Source: Fortiea contorta PCC 7126 (GTDB lineage: Bacteria; Cyanobacteriota; Cyanobacteriia; Cyanobacteriales; Nostocaceae). From it: DNA of 64,000 nucleotides. This document shows, piece after piece, positions 59,801-64,000 of the stretch (position 1 is the stretch's first letter; each line of letters starts with the position of its first letter). A program made the translations under genes and the position numbers. The notes beneath the pieces are model-generated. The model worked only from the letters and a program-made list of their open reading frames with translations. It was not told where the DNA came from and did not search any database. The stretch lies in NCBI RefSeq assembly GCF_000332295.1, contig NZ_KB235930.1, positions 3,685,895 to 3,749,894 of the forward strand. Reading direction: 5' to 3'.

Positions 59801-61018
59801 GCCGATCGCCGCCAAAATGCCGAAGGCACTAAATGATTGCCGCTCCAATGCTGACACCTCTTCATCGTCGTTCATGTCGCAAATGAAACTCACTTCGCCA
59901 GTACGGAGTCTATCGATGATCTGACCGAAGTCTTCGCAGCGGAATCGCCCAACAAATTTGGGAGCGTCGTTGGCTACGTAATTATCAGCAATTACACACT
60001 CATCTTCCTGCTCATTAATTTCGCCATACATCACGCGGTCAAGTTGCAGACATTCACCGATAACGCGCATCGCCGCCCTTTGAATTTCAATCGGGTCGGT
60101 GAGGGGGCGCAAAGCATCGCTCAGAGCCACACGAAATTCATCAAATTTGGCAGCGCGGCGCAATTGTTCTTCTGCCAGTTTGCGATTGGTGATGTTGAAG
60201 AGTGTACGGTATTTTTCCTCCGATGCACGTAACGACTCCAGCGCTAGACGCTGCTCATGAATATCACTAGCGGCGCCAAACCACTGAATGATGTTGCCGT
60301 TGGCATCTAGCACCGGATAGGTTTGAACTAAGAACCAACGATAGTTGCCTTTGGTGTCACGGATGCGGTGTTCTTGTCTGAGGAGACAGCGCTCATTCAC
60401 CGAGTTTTGAAAGTTAGCGAGGGATTGGGCGCGGTCTTCGGGATGAATCACCTCTAACCAGCCGTAACCTTGTGCTTCTTCCATCGTCTGCCCGGTATAA
60501 TCTAACCAGCGCTGGTTATACCAAGCGGTGTTACCTCTGGTATCATTGCGCCACAGCATATCAGGCACTAAGTTAGCGATCGCTCGAAAATAAGCTTCTG
60601 TTTTTTGTAATACTTCCTGGGTTCGCTGTTGCTCACGGTGTACTTGTGCTGTGTGCAATGCTTGCTGTACCGCCGACACCAACCGTTCTAACCGCTGCTT
60701 GAGTACATAATCTGTCGCTCCCTGTTGGATGGCGGCGATCGCTAATTCTTCCCCCAAAATACCAGAGATGAAAATAAACGGTATGTCAGGACGTAGACGA
60801 CGAGCGATCGTCAGTGCCGTTATTTCATCACTACCAGACACCGCATAATCTGCCAAAATCAGGTTGATAGCATTGTCTGCTTCCAATATTGCAAGTAAAT
60901 CAGCACAAGTTTCTATCTGCAATAATACGCAGTCAATGCCACCTGCGATCAGCGTAGCTTCCACCAATTCTGCATCACGTGGATTGGCTTCAAGCAAGAG
61001 AAACTGGAGTGCTGACAT
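56891..61018 (-). CDS. Hybrid histidine kinase with two kinase cores
   Basis: 1375 residues. Order: receiver (about 1-120, LILADYAVSG), PAS (140-256), GAF (290-450), GAF (466-629), HisKA with FFSNVSHEFRTPLTLIL (about 666), HATPase (773-892), and a heptapeptide repeat linker (921-988; ESVLVAS, ETVPVAS). Then a receiver (994-1112; ILLVDDNADM, LVLSDIMMP), a second HisKA SLVSHDLRTPLRYI (about 1166) and a second HATPase (1266-1375; GTGVGLATARRI). No membrane segments. The second core resembles the phytochrome-like/bacteriophytochrome kinase type, with charged coil ahead. Likely a multi-step phosphorelay; the input is unknown. 381 bases separate it from its paralogue. Confidence 0.9.
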   Translation of the reverse strand: MSALQFLLLEANPRDAELVEATLIAGGIDCVLLQIETCADLLAILEADNAINLILADYAVSGSDEITALTIARRLRPDIPFIFISGILGEELAIAAIQQGATDYVLKQRLERLVSAVQQALHTAQVHREQQRTQEVLQKTEAYFRAIANLVPDMLWRNDTRGNTAWYNQRWLDYTGQTMEEAQGYGWLEVIHPEDRAQSLANFQNSVNERCLLRQEHRIRDTKGNYRWFLVQTYPVLDANGNIIQWFGAASDIHEQRLALESLRASEEKYRTLFNITNRKLAEEQLRRAAKFDEFRVALSDALRPLTDPIEIQRAAMRVIGECLQLDRVMYGEINEQEDECVIADNYVANDAPKFVGRFRCEDFGQIIDRLRTGEVSFICDMNDDEEVSALERQSFSAFGILAAIGVPLIKAGRWVSTLGAHSFRPRKWSEDDILLLRETAERTWDAVERARAEAAVAADLEDTQLLHNLATRLVRADDIETLYQEIVTTAIALMRSAAGSLQILDEATQELVLLATQGCSRTFAEHFYRLDASYSTSCGMALSQGKRVFVNFDTPLDADNDDVSRRMHLDAGLVCAQSTPLIARSGKAIGMVSTHWSEHHRLSDRELRFLDLLARQAADVLEQRQAQAKEMQLIQEQAAREQERQRAESLAELDRTKTAFFSNVSHEFRTPLTLILSLLEEALLSLNSEDEQAKSPPSIVQEQLQVVHRNSLRLLKLVNTLLDFSRIEAGRLKTHYQPTNLSSYTAELASLFRSAIEKANLQLIVDCPPLPAPVDIDREMWEKIVLNLLSNALKFTFEGRISISLKVNTANEVELIVSDTGVGIVESELPHLFERFYQVKGANGRSYEGSGIGLSLVQELIKLHGGAIAVTSAVEVGTSFTVTIPIGTAHAIEGDTSTQAATAVTANAFVEEAWSWLPEESESVPVSSESVLVASESVLVANETVPVPSESVLVSSESVPVPSESVLVASETVPVASETVPVASETVQAQNSKKAHILLVDDNADMRDYVHRLLSSRYDVTTVADGVAALAAAQQSSFDLVLSDIMMPKMDGFELLRSLRSDPHTRAMPIILLSARAGEESRVEGLETGADDYLVKPFSARELLARVDVNIKLVQMRREAVYREQVMQAIQTLNERLEQQVKARTAQLEAINQELEAFSSLVSHDLRTPLRYINSFAERLQGQLNSTANASSLQTLNIIIKSALQAEKMVDDLLEFSRLGQTEMRTTTVMISELVQQVQQQLQPELVERSLHWQIEPLPQVKGDPVLLRLVVQNLLSNAVKYTRNNTEAAITIGSIEHELEVIVYVKDNGAGFDMKYRDRLFSMFQRLHSQEEFAGTGVGLATARRIIHRHSGRIWAEGAINQGATFYFALPKY
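58053..58255 (-). repeat. 21-bp tandem repeat in kinase linker (10 units)
   Basis: About ten 21-base units (acggtctcacttgcaacggga type) encode the heptapeptide SE(S/T)V(P/L)VA with small variations. They form a linker between the first HATPase domain and the internal receiver. The length of such arrays often varies between strains. Confidence 0.85.
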
Positions 61019-61274
61019 AATTTTTGCCTACAGTTGTGGTAGTACTTAGGAATAAGTGCGGGCAAGCAACATTTATCCTGTTTCTACAATAAACAGCAAC
61101 CGCTTGGGAAGAGAGGATATTTCAAAAATTGTTAGCAAATAAATTAGTACTTTAGTTCACAACACAAGTTAGTAGTGGGGTGACAAGGCTAAAATGTTGC
61201 AATAGATTTTTATTTTTGTAGGGTGCGTTAACGAAGTAATACCATTTCACTTTAATAATGATACAAACATGTTG

Positions 61275-61303
61275 GTAGGGGCACGGCAGTGCCGTGCCCC
61301 TAC
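61275..61303. repeat. Perfect 14-bp-arm palindrome
   Basis: The arms gtaggggcacggca and tgccgtgcccctac are exact reverse complements with a single central g. It could extrude as a cruciform or act as a strong hairpin. It resembles widespread cyanobacterial ggggcacggc repeats. Confidence 0.85.
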
Positions 61304-61341
61304 GAGAAATCTATCTGTATCAATTTTTTCGTGAATTGGTA

Positions 61342-61400
61342 TAACGCACCGTCTTAACCTGATTGGCGGTGCGTTACGCTCTGCTTTAACGCACCCTACT
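61342..61400. repeat. Dispersed palindromic element, second copy
   Basis: The arms taacgcaccg (61342-61351) and cggtgcgtta (61367-61376) with about 15 bases between them, then taacgcaccctac. It matches the element at 47153-47211 over most of its length. Confidence 0.8.
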
Positions 61401-61473
61401 AATGCACAATTTAAGGCTAGACACGCCAATACTACAAAGCTACAAAGCTGTTCTCTTCCTCATTCTTTCTTCC

Positions 61474-62271
61474 CTATGAGGGTAGGAGAAAGCCGTATTT
61501 TTTCAATACAGCTTTAGCTTGATTGCTAGATAAAAACTGGACAAATTCTTTAGCTGCATTAGCGTTTTTGCTGCTTTTAAGTACTGCTGCGGGATAAACA
61601 ATCGCCGAGTGATATTTTTCATCAGCCGCTACCACGATTTTCACTTTATCAGAAATTTTGGCATCAGTGGCGTAAACTAAACCCGCATCAGCATTACCAC
61701 TTTCTACTGCTGCAAGTACTTGGCGGACATTGTTAGCATAAACCAATTTGGACTTGACATCTGGCAAAATCTTTAATTTCTTTAGAACTTGCTCGGCATA
61801 TTGTCCTGCGGGAACACTCCTCGGTTCACCAATAGCGATTTTTTTTATATTGGCATCTTTCAAATTGTAAAAGCTGCCAACACCCACAACATTGTTAGGT
61901 ACTACTAAAACTAAACGATTCCTGGCAATGTTTGCACGAGTTCCTGGTAACAACAGTCTTTTTGTTTCTAAGATATCAACTTGTCTTTTAGCAGCAGAAA
62001 TAAAAACATCTACAGGCGCGCCCTGCTCAATTTGTTGTAATAAAGCACCAGAAGCCCCGAAGTTATAATTAACGTTGATACTGGGTTGAGTTTGTTGATA
62101 AAGAGGCTTAATTTCTTCTAACGTCTCTTTTAAGCTGGCTGCTGCAGATACCAGCAGTGTAGTGCTTGACTGTGCTGTTACGGGAGAAGGGGCAAAAGTT
62201 GGTAAAGTTGTAAAGATTAATAAGCTAGCGATCGCTGTACCAATCCAAGATAAAATTCGTCTTCTGTTCAT
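61474..62271 (-). CDS. modA: Molybdate ABC transporter substrate-binding protein
   Basis: 265 residues. The signal peptide is about 1-34 (ILSWIGTAIASLLIFTTLP...VTAQ). The mature protein starts LLVSAAASLKETLEEIKPLY and has VNYNFGASGALLQQIEQGAPVDVFISA, then VYANNVRQVLAAVESGNADAGLVYATDA, the standard ModA anion-binding fold. It captures molybdate (or tungstate) in the periplasm for ModBC. The permease and ATPase genes are not in the window. The molybdenum is needed for nitrate reductase and, if present, nitrogenase. Confidence 0.92.
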   Translation of the reverse strand: MNRRRILSWIGTAIASLLIFTTLPTFAPSPVTAQSSTTLLVSAAASLKETLEEIKPLYQQTQPSINVNYNFGASGALLQQIEQGAPVDVFISAAKRQVDILETKRLLLPGTRANIARNRLVLVVPNNVVGVGSFYNLKDANIKKIAIGEPRSVPAGQYAEQVLKKLKILPDVKSKLVYANNVRQVLAAVESGNADAGLVYATDAKISDKVKIVVAADEKYHSAIVYPAAVLKSSKNANAAKEFVQFLSSNQAKAVLKKYGFLLPS

Positions 62272-62517
62272 AGGACAACCGCAACCAAGGATTTTTTTGG
62301 AGCATTTAAGGTTGGTAGAATCATACCAAGATTACCAGTATTTACCAAATAAATTGGTGATATTTTGCTCACAAATGGGGAGATGGGGAGATGGGGAGAT
62401 GGGGTGGTGGGGTGGTGGGGTGGTGGGGAGAAAAAGAATTTATGCTTTCGCAACAATCTTCCTTCGCCTTCTTCCCACACCTCCCACACCTCCCTCTTCC
62501 CTCTTCCCTAACCCCTA
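62272..62517. repeat. Intergenic region with simple repeats
   Basis: Short tandem arrays ggggagat (about 62377-62402) and ggggtggt (62401-62427), then cacctccca units at about 62476-62494, separate modA from the SDR gene. Any modA promoter must lie in the left part (62272-62370). No gene is supported. Confidence 0.6.
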
Positions 62518-63327
62518 CTACGCAGACCAAGTTTCTCGGAAGTCTGCGTAGAGTGTCAGTCCTCCGTCAATGAACAGGGTTTGTCCGGTGATGTATGCGG
62601 CTTCTTCAGATGCTAAAAATGCTACTGCTGCAGCCATTTCTGCTGAAGTTCCCACGCGACCCATAGGAATATGACTGGCTACAGCAGCTTGTTTTTCCGG
62701 GTCATTAGTCCAAGCTTCGTTGATGGGGGTGACAGTTGCTCCTGGTGCGATCGCATTTACACGAATACCTCGGTTTGCATATTCCAAGGCTAATGTTTTG
62801 GTCATGTTTTCCATCCCACCTTTACTGATGGAATAGCTAACATACATTGGTCGGGGAATAATTTCGTGAACGCTGGAAATATTAATGATGATTCCCGGTC
62901 GATTTTGGGAGAGGAATTTTTTGATTGTTTCACGGGCGCATAGGTAAGCACCCCGCAGATTGACGCCGATCACTCGGTCAAAGTCTTCGGTTTTGACTTC
63001 GTGAGATGAAGATTCAGTTTGAATTCCGGCGTTGTTGATGAGAATATCAATACTGCCCAATTTGTCAACTACAGTGTTGACCATTTCCACGATGTCTTCT
63101 TCTTGGGAGACATCGCCTTGGATCAGTAGAGATTTAACACCGCAATTGTCGATATCGCCGCAGGCTTTTTGCAAAGCCATTTCTTCTGTATCTTCCGCAG
63201 CTTCGGGATTTTTGCGGTAATTAATAGCAATGTTACAACCTTCTTGGGCGAGACGAATAGCGATCGCTTGTCCAATACCCGAACTTGCACCTGTAATTAA
63301 GGCATTTTTTCCTTTTAATCCTTTCAT
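62518..63327 (-). CDS. Short-chain dehydrogenase, glucose 1-dehydrogenase type
   Basis: 269 residues, classical SDR. Motifs: GASSGIGQA (about 14-22), NNAGIQ (about 98), Ser in NISSVHE (about 150) and YSISKGG (Tyr near 163, Lys near 167). The end, YITGQTLFIDGGLTLYADF, matches the glucose 1-dehydrogenase subgroup (NAD(P)-dependent). The insertion MALQKACGDIDNCGVK (about 52-67) is a little unusual. The substrate is not proven. Confidence 0.82.
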   Translation of the reverse strand: MKGLKGKNALITGASSGIGQAIAIRLAQEGCNIAINYRKNPEAAEDTEEMALQKACGDIDNCGVKSLLIQGDVSQEEDIVEMVNTVVDKLGSIDILINNAGIQTESSSHEVKTEDFDRVIGVNLRGAYLCARETIKKFLSQNRPGIIINISSVHEIIPRPMYVSYSISKGGMENMTKTLALEYANRGIRVNAIAPGATVTPINEAWTNDPEKQAAVASHIPMGRVGTSAEMAAAVAFLASEEAAYITGQTLFIDGGLTLYADFRETWSA

Positions 63328-63625
63328 TTGACTTTATTCTCTCTAAAATTGGTTGGCTGTTCATGGTTAGTACTAATTGTTTAAAATTTATCAACGGATT
63401 GAAATCTAGAAATCCCTACCGAGTCTGACTTTTCTGATAGTTGCTAATGATACTGCAGCGATCGCATTCACCATCGCGCCATTAGTAGGGGCGAACGGTT
63501 GTTCGCCCTTGCTTCATTTTCACCGTTTGGAAAGCTGTGCGGGCGATATTTGATACCTGGGGCGAACAACCGTTCGCCCTTCCTTCATTTTCAGCAGATG
63601 TCTAAAGAACCAAAAACAAAAGTTC
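63328..63625. other. Intergenic region with two palindrome copies
   Basis: 298 bases without a gene. It holds the hairpin gggcgaacggttgttcgccc at 63489-63508 and its inverted-loop version (gggcgaac-aacc-gttcgccc) at 63560-63579. Each is followed by a ttcattttca segment, so the two form a direct repeat of about 71 bases. It is the 3' side of leuD. Confidence 0.7.
63489..63579. repeat. Pair of dispersed gggcgaac palindromes
   Basis: Both carry the arms gggcgaac and gttcgccc. The loop is ggtt in the first and aacc in the second, so they are the same element in opposite orientation. A third copy lies at 4586-4605. Confidence 0.85.
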
Positions 63626-64000
63626 CTAATTTGGATTTCCCCAAGCTACATAAGGTAGTTTCCCCGCTGTTACGCGAACTTTATCAGCGTTAGCTACTAG
63701 CTGACCGCAAGCATCCCAAGTCCCGGAAATAAACGTACTTCTGGTACCTTCACCAATCGCTACCGCAGCAGTAAAGTCTTGAATCTGCACTTGTAAAATT
63801 TCTAGATTGACTGTTACCTCCGCTTGGGGATGAGCGGCTATTAATTGTTGTAGTTTTTCAATGTTGGCTGCGTCGCTGGTGACACATGGTATACCCATGG
63901 CGGTGCAGTTACCAAAGAAGATTTCGGCGAAGCTTTCGCCAACGAGGGCTTGAATTCCCCATTTAGCTAGAGCTTGGGGTGCATGTTCCCGTGATGAACC
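63626..64000 (-). CDS. leuD: 3-isopropylmalate dehydratase small subunit, C-terminal part
   Basis: The gene runs off the right edge; 124 codons are visible. The frame reads [20 protein letters not shown] at the edge, the aconitase swivel-domain signature, then [19 protein letters not shown] and a C-terminus ending [12 protein letters not shown]. LeuC/LeuD isomerises 2- and 3-isopropylmalate in leucine synthesis. The frame is continuous from base 64000 to the stop at 63626. The large subunit gene is outside the window. Confidence 0.93.
   Translation of the reverse strand, partial: GSSREHAPQALAKWGIQALVGESFAEIFFGNCTAMGIPCVTSDAANIEKLQQLIAAHPQAEVTVNLEILQVQIQDFTAAVAIGEGTRSTFISGTWDACGQLVANADKVRVTAGKLPYVAWGNPN

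Larger units (their letters stand above)
61019..61473. other. Intergenic region with two palindromic elements
   Basis: 455 bases without a gene. It contains a perfect palindrome (61275-61303; arms gtaggggcacggca and tgccgtgcccctac around one base). It also holds the taacgcaccg/cggtgcgtta element at 61342-61376 with its trailing acgcaccctac. The left end holds the promoter of the kinase gene. Confidence 0.75.

Overview
The window comes from a cyanobacterium, most likely a filamentous heterocyst-forming one (Nostocales). It holds a complete allophycocyanin core cluster (apcE-apcA-apcB, then apcC), a cyanobacterial-type atp operon with both b and b' subunits, kaiA-kaiB-kaiC, PEP-CTERM proteins, a Ycf20 homologue, a photosystem II S4-domain protein and many copies of the HIP1 palindrome gcgatcgc. 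The order kaiA-kaiB-kaiC-tolC/hgdD and the short KaiA are as I recall them from Anabaena/Nostoc. I cannot name the species.

Layout. 1-15.6 kb: two tandem von Willebrand A proteins (the first cut by the window edge), a class V aminotransferase, an orphan antitoxin, a PEP-CTERM protein, an aspartate-type aminotransferase, secreted proteins, class I fructose-bisphosphate aldolase, a secreted alpha/beta hydrolase, 4-hydroxyphenylpyruvate dioxygenase, a ycf20-glycerate kinase pair and a lipoprotein. 15.7-21 kb: a membrane glycosyltransferase and, convergent with it, a large hybrid kinase with degenerate receivers. 21.8-28.1 kb: the clock genes and hgdD. 28-34.7 kb: small conserved genes, an S4-domain protein, an SDR enzyme, tRNA-Val, a 21-bp repeat array, a DUF559 protein and a LuxR regulator. 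35-39 kb: an RTX protein, tmRNA, and a repeat-rich scar holding a Uma2 remnant and a beheaded rppA next to an intact rppB. 39-45.6 kb: the atp operon on the minus strand. 46-53.3 kb: a PEP-CTERM protein, a secreted protein and the apc cluster. 53.7-61 kb: two large hybrid histidine kinases separated by minisatellites. 61.4-64 kb: modA, an SDR dehydrogenase and the C-terminal part of leuD.

The strongest observation is that kaiC is split by a complete 1271-bp IS4-family insertion sequence (24368-25638). It has 16/17 matching terminal inverted repeats and a perfect 9-bp target duplication. The insertion lies exactly between the codons for Ser431 and Thr432, the two KaiC autophosphorylation residues. 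Removing the IS and one duplication copy restores a 522-residue KaiC. A short KaiA lies upstream, and a kinase with pseudo-receiver-like domains is divergent from it.

Other notable items are the rppA/Uma2 rearrangement scar, two unrelated 21-bp arrays encoding heptapeptides, a 20-residue tandem duplication in a PEP-CTERM protein, and several families of dispersed palindromes.
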